Source of the DNA: Locusta migratoria | Taxonomy: Eukaryota; Arthropoda; Insecta; Orthoptera; Acrididae | Reading direction: 5' to 3' | DNA: 64,000 nucleotides | Assembly: GCA_026315105.1 (NCBI GenBank) | Contig: CM048748.1 | Span: 482,201,150-482,265,149 of the forward strand | The notes under the pieces: model-generated | Databases searched by the model: none | What the model saw: the letters and a program-made list of their open reading frames with translations, nothing else | Told to the model about the DNA's origin: nothing | Translations under genes and position numbers: made by a program | Shown here: positions 42,272 through 54,185 of the stretch, piece after piece | Layout of the letters: each line of letters starts with the position of its first letter | How positions within the stretch are numbered: position 1 is the stretch's first letter

Positions 42272-42913
42272 TGAACTATTACTGGCTACTGCCTGACACT
42301 TAGCTGAATGACTTCCAACATAGGCAGTGTAATAGTTCTATTTTGTATATGATGGGCAGTTCACCAGTCAATGAAAACCAAGCTGACAGTTCTTCTTTCT
42401 GAATGACGACTTCTTAACTTGTAAGTTTTCCTTCTTATTTCAATGTATCAAAATCTTGAGGTAATGAGGTGCAGCAATAGCTGTGCCTCCAAATAATATT
42501 ATCCATCAATTGCTTTCCAGATAATCTGTCATTTTTCTTTACCTATGTACTTTATAGATTAAATAAATCATTTATACTTTAAACTTCATATTTATTACTA
42601 TTCAAGAAGTTATTATCTCCATATGTACACAGTTAATTGATGCACATATAATGACAGATAACAGACATGGAATATCAAACCAAAATCAACAACTAGCATA
42701 GCAACCATCAACACAAACTCTTCCATGGTATTTCCATATCTCTTTGACTGGGTAGACATTATATCTGAGGCCACTTGCTGCTGCCACCACCTCCAGAAAC
42801 TGATGGCAGCTGCTGTTCCTATCATGCCTAATCAATTCACTAAAATTAATTGGTAAATATTTGGGTATCTCAAGGTATTGAAGAAGTGGGGAAAAGTGGC
42901 TTGTACCACTACA
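42272..42913 (-). repeat. 5' LTR of nested element (right)
   Basis: 642 bp, minus-strand start TGTAGTGGTACAAGCC at 42913, end TTCA at 42272. The outer end abuts the AGGT duplication and gypsy integrase. Size and start match the LTRs of the surrounding gypsy family. Confidence 0.75.
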
Positions 42914-43728
42914 AGGTTTACACGACATAACTGCTTGTGACATGTGGGCCACTGCCTTCAAGTAGGGGAGGCGTGGATCACATTTTTGTAGCCCTAGAAT
43001 GTTGGTCAAAGTATGTCAGATTATATCCAGTCAAGAGACCTGCCGCAAAAACGGTTATTGAATGTTTGCAGGGTTATTTTAAAGTGGTTGGTATTCCACA
43101 ATGAGTGCTTACTGATAATGGCTCGCAATTCATATATTAAGCATGGAACCATATCAAAATGTAACCTGCAGTCAAACCAAGTGGAACGGGTTATGAGAGA
43201 AATTTCACGACTGTGTCGTTCCTATCATTCAGAAAAGCATACATCATGGTCGCACTTAATCCCAGACTTTCCAACCATATTGAATGAATTCTCACATATA
43301 TCTACAGGTCTCACTCCATTAGAAGTTCTGAATAAGAAATTCATGGGTGAACCTTTATTAAAGCATTTTACATAGCCACAATTGAGTACTTTAAATACGT
43401 CGCAAATAAATGAAAGGGTACAATCATCCTTAGAAAAGTTTGCCCATGATAGATTGTGTCGATACAATGATGTAACTACTGTACCAGGAATGAAGGTGGG
43501 TGACCTAGTATTAGTTTGCAATTTTCCACTTAGTTCGGGCCCAGAGAAACAAACCAACAAAATTTTCCATAAATGGTGTGGTCCATTTAAAATTAGCAAT
43601 ATTGCACATCCAAAAGCTGTGTATTTCCAGGATCCAGACACAGGAGTAGACAAAGGGTTGTATAACACAAATGCAATAAAGTTCTATTATTCCCCTCAGA
43701 CTAATTACCATTCTGTGCTAATTCGATG
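42914..43728 (+). pseudogene. Gypsy integrase core and C-terminus (plus element)
   Basis: Resumes the protein interrupted at 37970: GLHDITACDMW, one lost base, then GPLPSSRGGVDHIFVALECW SKYVRLYP (first catalytic D in TACDMW), LTDNGSQF (second D; preceded by a stop near 43100), NQVERVMREISRLCRSYHSE (glutamate in ERVM), EVLNKKFMGEPLLKHF, then after a stop at 43374 the C-terminal KVGDLVLVCNFPL and HKWCGPFKISNI region to a stop at 43728. Largely open from 43013, so better preserved than RT. Confidence 0.85.
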
Positions 43729-44285
43729 AAGTGACGACTATCAGGAAGTCAGTCATTTGTCCTTTTTCTTCCTTTTTTTGGTTTCAACAAAAGGGCAAAT
43801 CATTCCCTTTTTTACTATTCTTTCATCTTTTTCTATTACTTTTTATGTAGTTATATTATAGACGGAAATTCCCAGCAGGAAAAATTATATATAAAAAATA
43901 GACGAAGATTACTCACCAGGCACAACCCACTTGCTTCTTCAGGCAGAAGGGAAGCAGAGGGAAAAGGAAATGAGGGTTTTAAGGAAGGGGATAAGGAGCC
44001 ATTCCAATCCCGGGAGAGGAAAGACTTACCTTGGGGGAAGAAAAGGAAGGTAAACAAATACACACACACACAGTCATACATATACACAGATGCAAACACA
44101 CCCCAAGATAAGTCTTTCCTGAGGTGTGTTTGCATATGTGTATATATATGGGTGTGTGTGTGTGTATTTGTTTACCTTCCCTTTCTTCCCCCAAGGTAAG
44201 ACTTTCCTCTCCCGGGATTGGAATGGCTTCTTACCCCCTTCCTTAAAACCCTCATCATTTCCTTTTCCCTCTCCTTCCCTTCTGC

Positions 44286-44420
44286 CTGAAGAAGCAACTG
44301 GGTTGTGAAAGCTTGCGTTCGTGTGTGTGTATGGCTCCTTACCCCCTTCCTTAAAACCCTCATCATTTCCTTTTCCCTCTCCTTCCCTTCTGCCTGAAGA
44401 AGCAACTGGGTTGTGAAAGC
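44286..44420 (+). ncRNA. Two hammerhead-like cores in tandem
   Basis: Each reads CTGAAGA-A-GCAAC-TGG-GTTGT-GAAAGCTTG. Stem II has a terminal G-U (GCAAC/GTTGT). Confidence 0.42.

Positions 44421-44475
<55 letters not shown>
44421..44475. repeat. (TG)n microsatellite
   Basis: Visible pure TG run. Confidence 0.95.
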
Positions 44476-44478
<3 letters not shown>

Positions 44479-44503
44479 ATTCATTTATTTTTTTATGTAG
44501 TTA

Positions 44504-47111
44504 ACGTTACTGCAAGACTCAGAGAATATATCTATTCAGATTATTAATGATGAGTAATCCTGTGATAACGCAACAATATCAGGATATAATTATAACTTCT
44601 ACAGATAGATGGCATTACGTAATACAATGCTAATTAATGTAGTCTTTTTTTATCATGATTAATGTCATGACTTTCAATAAGTGATAATTCATTTAGAACA
44701 TATACTTATGTTTAAATATTAAAGATCATGACTGATTTTATATGTGGTTAAACTCCTACATAAATATCTATTCTGAATACAGTCTGCATATGACAACAAT
44801 AGATTTATATTCGTTTAGTATTATGTGACATAGAAGACATAAATAGCCGGTAAACTTCAACATCCGGTTGATAATTGTCAGACAATTAGTCTCTTCAGTT
44901 TGTATGCATACTGGCGGGTTTTAAAAGCCACGTTTTTTTTTTAGTTTATTGTGTCTCATATTTAATTGAAAACAAAGTAAACAAGAGAAGGAACATTCTT
45001 CTAGACATGAAAGCAACATGATTTACAACCGGTTGAAAATGTGTTTTGTAAAATGTTTTATAAGACTTTGTGCTTCAGAAATATAAACCAACAGGTGGGT
45101 TTATATCTATTTTGTATGGGGAGGTAGTTGGATACACATGCAAACACACAGTTACACTTTACATATTCCAACGCACACTGCACAAACACGCAACACTGAA
45201 GACTCGCCATGCAGTACAATAGTATGGGTGTTTCCTGTCTTTCTGGGCTATTTTCTATCGTTCTTTGGCTCCAATTTCTAATTCTTTATGAACACCTGCC
45301 TTTTAATCCTCTTTTCCATCTTGCAAATGTCTATATAGCTAAGACCCTTCTTTTCCGTGGCAGGTTTTTTCTATTATGACTACAAGCATCAGTGCATATT
45401 TCTGAGAGGATATGCCTGAGATTCAGTTTGCCATCACTACATTTACACACACTAACACTTATTCACACACACATATTACACAAACAAAAGTTTATTTACT
45501 GATCACATTATACGGACTTCTACAGACAACAGTACATACTTAACACACATTTATACGGGATTAGATTAATATTTATATATCCGATGGTCCATGTTAGGGT
45601 ATTATTTTTTTGTGCATTAGTGTATATTTCGAAAAAAGGATAATCATTTACATTTAGGGTACTTGAATGCTTTATCCTAGTACGCTCATCTGCAGAGCGG
45701 GGGGGGGGGGGGGGGTAAAGGATAGGAAATAATTATGGAATGAAATAAATGAGTGCACACAAATAAAGCATTTCATAGTGGAATTAACTAGATAATTAAA
45801 ATGTAGTAGAGACAAGGAACAGAAGGAATTTAATTAGGAAAATATAGGAGGCAGTCAGATATTGTTGTCCTTTGTGGGTAATGGTAGGAATGGAGAGTCG
45901 TGTGAGGAGTAGGTAGACCTACATAATAGGCTACTACTTGTGGTCAGGTGCCGTGAATAAAGGGCCTGATCAGGTTGAGGTGCCCAAAAGAGGACCCAAC
46001 CTAATGGAGGTAGAGAAGCAGGCAGTCAAGGAGAAACTCGCTGTCTCATGCAGGGACTTTTTTTTAACCCACATGTGGATAAATTGATAAAAGTCTACCT
46101 TTCCTTTATTATGTATGTATTTGCTTCTGAGTTCCTTGTTTATGTAGAAAGCAATGAAATGATTTCCAGATATAAAAAAGAAATAAATGGTGTGAATTTT
46201 ACAATCAGTTAAGACCCCTAAGTACCAAAGTTTACCCTGAGATCCAGATTTAGAATTAGTAAGAAGTTAATATAAGTATTTTTTCCCATTTATTTAAAAC
46301 TGATTACTTGAAAAGTTTAAATCTTAAAGAGTAATAACTCCTTAGATCCCTAACATAGGTAATCCCGTCAGGTATCCAGAGAGGGAGCTAATGATTGCTT
46401 TACAAATCAGTTTAAACATAAAAAAAGGAATCTTTGAGAATGTTTCCAAGAATTGTTTTCATACTTGTTAATTAGAGAAAGATTTATATGACCTAGAAAT
46501 CTAAATCACTTTTAGATAATACTAGCTTATATTCCCGTGCTTCGCAACGGTTGTTAAAGAGGAACCTGTGTATAGCATTGTTTTTTAGGGGTCCGGACCT
46601 AGGTCAGCAAAAACAGATTCCTTCTTGGATCTCTCTGTCAATAAACTCCGTTGTCCTAGCCAAGATGTCAAATGTAAGTAGAAGTCATTGTCGAAAACGA
46701 TGAATGTTTTTCATACAAAAAGTGACATTAATTTAAATCCGTACTCTGGAACAATGTAAATTCAATGTTAGGTTGTGTTCATAAAGTTAAGACTGCGGTG
46801 TCCAATTGTCTGTTTGGCGTAAACTTCTGAAAACACTTCTATCATTGAGATGACAAATAGTAATAATAACAGCGCTGTGTAATGGTTTATGGTGTAGCAC
46901 TAAACTGTTTATCTCGCACGGTAAGTGTATGCTGAAGTACTAGTATGTTGCAGTGTAGCACTGGGGACAATGTAGTTATTCTGTATGTAGTGCTCCATAT
47001 TGTCGAAAACTCGACGAATGCTGAAAGTCCAGTAATTAAATCAACAGACTAGTTTATGTCTGTTTAAATAAGACGTCATGGTGGTGTCACTGTGCTATAA
47101 AGTAAGTGGGC
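44504..47111. other. Unassigned sequence between foldback and hAT element
   Basis: Inside the plus gypsy but not recognisable as gypsy. No coding domain. A G-run lies at 45698-45715. Near 46524, actagcttatattcccgtgcttcgcaacgg resembles cttcgc-type ends of some dispersed repeats, and a similar start recurs at 52149 (actagctgtgaaacccagcg), but I cannot assign either. Confidence 0.4.
45698..45715. repeat. Poly-G run
   Basis: 18 or so consecutive G residues, visible directly. Confidence 0.9.
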
Positions 47112-47789
47112 AGTGGCGTAGCTATCATAGGGCTAGGCGGGGCAGTGCCCCGGGGCCCCCGAGCTCCAGGGGCCCCTCGGCTTTCGTGAGTGACGATCGA
47201 AAAAAGTTACAGTAGAGCACTGAATTTTTTATTTAATTTTTTTACCCTCCCACACTATCATCCATCATATCCCCTTCCCCTCAAACCAAGTTTCCCACAG
47301 TAGCCGCACTGGTCCACCGGCTGGCGGAACAATGCTTCTAATTGGGCCTTCACAAGACACCACTATGTGTCGCTGCTGACAGACGAAGCTGTCAGTCAAT
47401 GTGTTCAACAACACTTCAGTCGGCAGAAGTAGCGGCAGCATCAGAGCTGGTCACAGCAACAGCTGCGTCTTCCAAGTGTTGCGGCGTGCAATGTGAAGGA
47501 TCGCGCTCCTCCAAATACAGTACTTCTTATTGGCAGATAGAAGTGTACAGTTCGAATATCCGAATAAACCGGTTTTCCGAATATCCATATCCACAAATTA
47601 CTTCGAATAATATACGTTATACTGTATATAATATTTTAGTTGAATGAAGGAATTTCGACTTTTAATTTCTCCTGCCTAAATTGACCCCAACATGGACCGT
47701 TCGCCAATTATGTAAGGCAATTATAACAAAATATGCATTATTAGAATGTGAGGTTACAGAAGTATTTACCGCAGTTTTATTCTTCTGCA

Positions 47790-47900
47790 GCAGCTGAAAG
47801 GCCGTTCAGCAAATTAAAATTTATCAAAACGCATCTGAGGTACAGCATGGCTCTAGCTCGACTAGGATATTTGGCAACTAATGTACGTTTTAGAAGAATT
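47790..47900 (+). pseudogene. hAT transposase dimerisation-domain fragment
   Basis: In frame: AERPFSKLKFIKTHLRYSM, then ALARLGYLATN. This matches the hallmark hAT C-terminal motif (ERSFSKLKLIKTxLRSxM--RL--L). Only about 35 codons survive; no catalytic part was found. Confidence 0.75.
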
Positions 47901-49031
47901 ACAAATCTATACACATATGACTAAGTACCCAGAACAAATGTTAAATGAACAAACAGAAATGCACAATAAAAAATTCATTGAAAATTTCCATAACACCTTG
48001 GCCAGCATATAAAATACAGTCCATCCTACCGTAATATACTTCAAAATATGCAACGAAACGCGATAAAAATATGCAACGAAACGCGATAAATTATAGTAGC
48101 ACCGCAATATTATCCCTGTATTACAATTTAGGACACAAATCAATTTATTACACTTAAAATAGTTCGGAATGAAATCTAAAATTTATTGTACAATATTTAT
48201 CATGGTACTATTTATGTCACACTGCATATAACCAACGATATTGTTACAAACAAAATTGAGCAAAGAATATTTAATAAAACATCTTTGGATCAACAGCTCT
48301 GTAAATTACACCAAAGTAATTACGACAAACAGCGTGACATAAACAGTAACCAAATATAAATGTATATGAATGTAAGTAATTATACCCTGTATAATCAATA
48401 TAACATCACTATATTAATGTATTTTCATGTAAAACACACTTTGTTCTCTGTAATAGGTGACTTAGAAAATGGGCAAAGCCCGAAACTAGTCGTCAGCATT
48501 TAAATAAAAGCAGCTTTGGTGTATATTTAAAAATGTCTTTTCTTCAATATTTAAGAGCTGCAAAACGCGACATATCAAAAACATTTGATATTTGGCACTC
48601 ATAGCAACCGAAAGCAAGGCTGCATCAAGTCTAGATTTAACAGAACTTATTGGTGATAAGCCAGAAAAAGATTGTAAAGTAATTGTAAAAATAAAATTAA
48701 CTACTTTTTAATTGTGTACCCATATTATTACTATAATGTACTGCAGTCACGAAAACGCTTACCGATAATTACCGATCAGAAATCATATCTTTGCCAACAT
48801 CTGCAATCTAACAGTTTCAAGCATTGCATTACTCCAGTAGGTATTCTTTCATTCTGACTTTGGTGCGTGAGGAAACACGAACGAAATCCCCACGACTTGA
48901 AAAACGCCACTCAGTAAGTCCGTGATACACAATGACGCGCGAAAAATGATTATGAATTTTTTTCAAGGACTAATAGTATTCGTGTTATAAAAAATAGGAA
49001 AATTCCCAACTTTTAGAAAGCAATGTTTTTA
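47901..49031. other. Unassigned interior of hAT element
   Basis: AT-rich, no open frame of note, apart from the hammerhead-like structure at 48456-48500. Confidence 0.45.
48456..48500 (+). ncRNA. Degenerate hammerhead-like structure with three potential stems
   Basis: Potential stem I tgac/gtca, a decayed core cttagaa in place of CUGANGA, stem II GGGC-AAA-GCCC, an intact GAAA, a two-pair stem III (AC-TA-GT) and a C at the cleavage position. The short stem III is like hammerheads described from Penelope-like elements. Core substitutions suggest it is inactive. Confidence 0.35.
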
Positions 49032-50413
49032 CACATTGTCTGCCACGAGAGTTAAATATAAGTCACAGGAAGTCTTCTCTTTGGGCCACGTGAAGTAAAT
49101 ACAACTCACGGACATTTTTGCATTTAAAGCTCCGTGGTGTCGTCGTAACTCACAGTAGCGTGCTGTGACGTGGTGTTGCAGTACGTTATGGCCCCAGTAA
49201 CAAATCATGTTCGTGGCCTCCAGTTTTCAAGAGCTCAAAAGTAGTTATTGACACTTGAAATCGTGAATTATATATAACTCACATAGCCCAGTCATACTGG
49301 AGTTTCCTTGTTTTTATAATTTATTATTTAGTGTTACATATTAGTTATACAGTACATTGTAAATCACATACAGTTTTATTACATTCTCCAACTCTAACTG
49401 CAACAACAATGAAACAGACTGAAAAAATTGGGTAATTACACTTTGTATCTCTAACACATGTATGCACTGTGCTTTATGAAGAAACACTCCTCGCAAAAAT
49501 ATGAGTCACAATTTCTTACATTTCCATGAAGTTTCTTTGCATTTCTTGACAGCCTGCTCTCGTCCAAATTCATTCTTAATTTTTTCGTAGCATTCATACA
49601 CCTATGCCTTGCTGCTCCCATGTTCACAAGAGCACAATCTGCAGGCAGCTTGGTGGCTACGGCGAGAGTTTTCTCAGGGGCATCGGCATCTTCTATATGG
49701 AGTAGTCTCAAAGTCATTTCCTCTTTGAATTCCGTGATTGAGATGATCTTGTTATTGATGTATCGGTAAATCACAAGAGCACTTTACCAGTGCTGACCCT
49801 GTCAACAGTTCTATTGCAAGCTTCTTGTACCATTTCACACCCTGCCTTAAACAATATAGGGCTTCATTTGATGAGAGAGATCTACAAATGACACATTATC
49901 GTCAGTTATCATTGCTGGTTTTTTCTTGTGGCCCTCTTGGTTTTAACTTCAGCTTCTTCTTATCCACGAACAGTACTCAGCATCAACATATTCCTCTTAT
50001 TTTTCCATTTCAGTAGTATCTTCATCTATCTACATAACTTCTACGAGACACTTTCTCCTGCTACAATATCACTGTGTCATGGAGCAAACAACACTGAATA
50101 AAGACTGTAGTAACAATGCAGAAAAACAATAATGGAACTGTACGCAAATAATGTTGTGGAATGAAAGACTTACAGGAGTACCAACCCAAAATTATTAGCG
50201 ACATAGCAAATGACACACCTGACACTTTACTCTGGCGCCATGTAAGTCATATGTAGCTCACAAAGAAACATAAACAAAGGTACTAAATTGCAATATTTTC
50301 AAGTTATTTGTACTTAAATAGCTTACTTCAAGCAAACTAAAGTAGAATATGGAAAAAAATGTAAATAGTCCTCGGGGGTCGGTAACTCAAGTATACCTTC
50401 AGCAGCCAATGTG
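49032..50413 (-). mobile_element. piggyBac-like DNA transposon relic
   Basis: Terminal inverted repeats cacattg(t/g)ctgc at 49032 and 50413, with TTAA at 50414-50417 and a mutated TTTA at 49028-49031: the TTAA target preference of piggyBac. Internal transposase fragments are on the minus strand (49440-49910). 1,382 bp is shorter than an intact element, so a large part of the gene is deleted. Confidence 0.68.
49440..49910 (-). pseudogene. piggyBac transposase C-terminal relic
   Basis: Minus strand, in several frames: VDLSHQMKPY (49885, compare the VDLSDQ motif of the family), KWYKKLAIELLTGSALV (49835-49785), VIYRYINNK and a cysteine-rich tail NCDSYFCEECFFIKHS (49505-49460), like the C-terminal zinc-binding domain that recognises the element ends. 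Stop at 49451. The last catalytic aspartate would be at VDLS. The N-terminal half is missing. Confidence 0.65.
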
Positions 50414-50417
50414 TTAA

Positions 50418-51821
50418 TATAGTTATTGTTAAACAGAATGGACTAAGACAAAATATTAAATGTATACAGCATATTTAAGTACAGTAGAATAGTATTGGGC
50501 ATATGATTTGTTGAGGATGTGACAGGCGACAGCAGGAAGGGGTGGGGGTGGGGAGGGGGGGTTGGAGGGCAGAAGGTGCGGGAAAGGGCAGACTGCTGGA
50601 ATGGTCAGGCATTGCCAAACTGCAAAAGAGGCCCCACTCTGCCTACCCCGCTATGTTGCAAAAGGAAATTACAAGGTGTTTTACAAAGTTATACCGACCC
50701 TTCCACAGCGCACCTCATAGAGCACAGATGACGTACTGCGCAGATACACCCGGAGAGTGCGCATTTTCCACAAAATGCGTTGCGCCAGGAAACAGGCATG
50801 TTTATTTTCCACAAATGCGTTAATATTGAAAGGAATAGCGAACGGAATCTACAAACCTTTCTACACACTACCTTGCAATGGAAGGCGGAAAATGGATCCG
50901 GCTTTCTGTGGCTTTTTTCTGGGAACGGCGCCTTCCCATACCATAAGAACTATTCACTCCTCAATTTACGTTCATACTAACACTTTACCATCCACCGCAT
51001 TCTGATCAGTTCTTTTATGTGAAAAACAAACAATTTCACTGTGTTTTAAAGTAAAGGTGAGAATTGAACACTTCACACAATCTTTTAAGGTATGTTTCTA
51101 CCCTCACACTATTTGTTTATTCTACCATTTAAAGGTTTAATTACATTCACGGATCAGAAGTTTCATGTACTAATTATATTGTTCCAAAAGTGAATTGTGC
51201 ATCAAGACTCTGCCCTCTACCCCACTGTCACGATAAACAGCGAAGATATAGACTTAGTTATTTCACTTATTACTTTTTCCTGGCCAGACACTAACATATG
51301 CTTCAAGAAGCCTGGTAGGGGCACGGCTCAATCTAAAGTGTTTCATGAAACAAAATCCGGCAACTTACATTTGATGAAACCATCCCCTGTTTTCCTTCTT
51401 TGACTGGGCTGTCAACGAAAAGAGATAACAGGGCAGTAGTTTAGAGAGAGTGAGTTGTCGGCACTGGCACAGTTCGCCTGCTGTCACTGCTGACGAAAAA
51501 TATCCCAATGGGCGTTTTCATCTGTATGTTCTACCCAGGTCCAACTCTATCTCTATCCTCTGCAACATTTCATCCAAATCACCTAATAATTTTTGCGTGA
51601 AAGCATAACGAAGAAACAAACTTTCACAATTACATTAGAGAGTAAGGTTAATACTTATCTGCTGCGGTGACACATAATAACTTACTTAGTAGTATTTAGA
51701 TTTGCCTTATTATGTCTTCCAGTGGGCGGTAAGGAGCTGATGATTAAGTAGTTTTGCATCTGTACAGTATTAATGTAAAGAGGGCCGCAATGTGATTTTT
51801 GCCCTGGGGCCCTTGGTGACA
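50418..51821. other. Unassigned interior of hAT element (right part)
   Basis: No convincing coding sequence. A G-rich stretch lies near 50538-50570. Short open frames show no motif I recognise. Confidence 0.45.
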
Positions 51822-51835
51822 TAGCTACGCCACTG

Positions 51836-53549
51836 AGTTTGGGTAATAATTGAAGGAATGGTGTCAGCTGATCGTCTGTGTAGAACTTCCCATTAAATAT
51901 AGTATTTCCAGGGAATTGTCTTGACATTGTTAGCAGCATCGGCCACATTTTCAGCTAATACATGTCCCCATCTCATTGTTTATGACGTCATATCTCATGA
52001 ACTATATATTGTATGTGATTCTTACACTTACGGCGAGCGTCCTCATGGATTGAAGCTCATATGTACAAAATTTAATAAAGATTGGAACAAAACTATAGAT
52101 TTGTATGCAACATGTACAAACATACGGACACTCTGCTTCATATATTACACTAGCTGTGAAACCCAGCGTTGCTTGGATTAGAATATACTGATGTAGCCCT
52201 GAACGATGTCATCTGGAAGCAAGAATTGTAACGACGTATATTTTGTAGGAAGTGCTTGTAGTGTAGCACTCTATTATTCATGTGTTAGCCTATCTGCATT
52301 TTCATCTTTGTCTCTCTTGATCGCCGGTAAAGTGTGATTGAGGAAAACACTCCGAGAAGTTAAAAACTTATATATTTGATATTATGCATCGTTATTCTCA
52401 ATTTTCGTATACAATGCAACAGCAGCGGCGAAAGTGGCTGGCAAATTACATTTCTGAAAACGATATTGGATAAGTGAGATTATTGACTTGTAACAGTTTT
52501 CACAAATATCTTCTTAAGTAGGAATTTGGAATGAATTGTAAGACTGTGTGAATCATGAGACAAAAGAGTTTCGTGTGAAACTGCTGGTCATAATGAAATG
52601 TGACAACAATGAATGTATCTGATTCGGTAAAATTTTACTTTCTATCCTGGCGGCCTCGTGTTTTTATGTTGGCAACATCAATAATACGATATAAAATCGT
52701 TGGAAAGATGACCGAACCACAGAGTGTAGATAAATACTGCTCTTCCTGCTGTATGCTTGATTTCACAACAAAATATTTTTGTGTCACGCGATTGGCTTAT
52801 GACAATGTCACACGATTCTCGTTATTCAACATCTGTTGCCAACATTATCACAGGAGGCCGCCGGGATATGAGTAGGACTACGTCGGATAGGTTTTCTTGA
52901 CCCAGCTGTCAAACGATAACACCTTTCACAGCAGAGAGTTAGGTGACTATATGTATCAGAGATCACTGATTAGCACAGACCAGTGAGCTTACTGGCATAT
53001 CAATATCTATGGCCTAAGAGACATTCATTAATGTATGTCTGTGTTTCCACCACATTTCCACGACAGAGATCAATATTCCACGAGTATTTTTATCTTTGAG
53101 TCGATCTGGATTTTTATCTGTGTGTCTCTATTCATAGTCGGTAATGTGTGGTTGACGGAAACATGTGATCTATTTAAAAAAAATTGCGTATTTGATGTTC
53201 CTCGTCGGTATTAAAGTCTGAAAGGACCGCATTGTCTGAAGATTGAAAGAATAAACAGATTTTGACTCGTATCGTAAAGTTCGTAAGTCACAGAGTATAT
53301 AGCTTTTCCTAAGAGTATTTATTGCATATTTTGAGAATTTTTCCTCGTCACACTCACCCACTGCCACACACCGCGACCAAACACTCTTACTAACATCATT
53401 AGACCAAGGGCTATCTACTACCACAACCACAAGTGGGTGGCAGTATGAGGTCATGGAGAAAAGTCTGTCAGCACGTACACACACAAGCCTTTTATATATG
53501 GAATAGATTATAGAAAGAAAATATAAGTATGATTTGGCACCTTGTCTGT
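51836..53549. other. Unassigned sequence upstream of the 3' gypsy LTR
   Basis: No domain recognised. 51990-52190 looks like a dispersed-repeat 3' end (acggcgagcgtcctcatgg, then actagctgtgaaacccagcg), but I cannot name the family. Confidence 0.4.
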
Positions 53550-53561
53550 AAGGAGGGGGTA

Positions 53562-54185
53562 TGTAGTGTCTCAAGCACTACATGCTTTCCCTAGCTACAC
53601 AAGATGACCAAATTGATTAGTTTTTGGGTATTTATGGAGGTTTGTTGCTTGGACTATTACTGTCTTGGGCTATTTCTTTCACAGGTGAAGGCCCAGACAT
53701 GGACTTCCTACTTCTCATGGAAAACACATTTAAAGGACACTGTACACTAGAATGAAATCTTTGTATACTCAGAGTAAAGATATTGATGGTGTTTGTAGTT
53801 AGTTACTAGAGTTGACTTGAGTTGTTAACATGTTCTAAACTTGTATCAAGAATTTGTGTAATAATAACTGGATGTAAGATTGTAAATCAAATGTTTGAAT
53901 TTACTGGTGATGTAAAAAGGGTACAATAAACTCTCATTATTGTTAAAATATAAACCAACTGTCTTCTCGTTTAAGTAATAAGATAAAGTTGAACTATAAT
54001 ACTTCATCTCTTCTGAATGTAACCTACACAGAGACGAAGTCTGATTGACCTTAACTTTGGAAATAACTAATTAGAGGCAATGAGTATCAGGACCTCTACC
54101 AGTATCTACTACAACAAACAACACACAAAGAAGATAATTATGTGATGGTATTCTAAAATAAGTAGAATCACACAGTCACATCACA
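53562..54185 (+). repeat. 3' LTR of plus gypsy
   Basis: 624 bp, TGTAGTGTCTC to ...cacatcaca, immediately after the purine tract at 53550-53559. Pairs with 32183-32830. It is followed by ATCT and Penelope sequence. Confidence 0.88.

Larger units (their letters stand above)
37971..42913 (-). mobile_element. LTR retrotransposon (gypsy relative, minus) nested in integrase
   Basis: Flanked by 4-bp duplication AGGT (37967-37970 and 42914-42917); removing it restores colinear integrase. Terminal TG...CA. The right LTR (42272-42913) starts TGTAGTGG on the minus strand, like the host gypsy LTR. Internally only gag (41160-40330) and a scrap of integrase (40325-40280, ECWSKYVQLY) remain, joined directly, so protease-RT-RNase H are deleted. 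Sequence from 38597 to 40279 is unassigned. A tandem SINE cluster lies at 41177-41837. Confidence 0.83.
43854..44490. mobile_element. Penelope terminal-repeat foldback with internal duplication
   Basis: 637 bp. Minus arm 43854-44105, plus arm about 44115-44490, reverse complements of each other over about 240 bp. The plus arm contains a tandem duplication of about 107 bp (44218-44330 repeated at 44331-44425), so two hammerhead-like cores are present (44286-44315, 44394-44420). The core of the minus arm has lost its GAAA half (near 43930). Ends in a long (TG)n. Confidence 0.83.
43841..44503. repeat. Target-site duplication pair around foldback 43854-44490
   Basis: TTTTATGTAGTTA at 43841-43853 and 44491-44503, exact 13-bp match. 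Confidence 0.88.
47112..51835. mobile_element. hAT-type DNA transposon relic
   Basis: Perfect 14-bp terminal inverted repeats: cagtggcgtagcta at 47112-47125 and tagctacgccactg at 51822-51835, with further similarity just inside (ccccggggccc versus ggccccaggg). CAGTGGCG termini are characteristic of hAT elements. A transposase C-terminal fragment lies at 47790-47900. Flanking 8-mers (taagtggg, agtttggg) share only part of their sequence, so the expected 8-bp duplication is not clearly preserved. Much of the interior is a piggyBac relic and unassigned DNA. Confidence 0.75.
32183..54185 (+). mobile_element. Ty3/gypsy LTR retrotransposon (plus) with five nested insertions
   Basis: Both LTRs, a 4-bp target duplication, and gag, protease, RT, RNase H and integrase in gypsy order. 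A purine-rich tract (aaggaggggg, 53550-53559) abuts the 3' LTR. Insertions inside: foldback 36559-37096, LTR element 37971-42913, foldback 43854-44490, hAT 47112-51835 and the piggyBac relic within it. The sequences 44504-47111 and 51836-53549 are also foreign or untranslated. LTR copies differ by many substitutions and indels, so the insertion is old. Confidence 0.88.

Noticed and set aside
42686..43009. 107-codon minus-strand open frame that looks protein-like
   Set aside because: It spans the nested element's LTR end and the antisense of gypsy integrase (GLHDITACDMW...ECWSKYV reads on the plus strand), so it crosses an insertion boundary.
47104..51843. 8-bp hAT target duplication
   Set aside because: taagtggg and agtttggg agree only partly; I kept the hAT call on termini and the transposase fragment, not on a duplication.
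32183..54185. Envelope gene of an infectious gypsy-type element
   Set aside because: No open frame or signal/membrane segment was found between integrase and the 3' LTR that could be an envelope; the intervening DNA is foldback, hAT, piggyBac and unassigned sequence.
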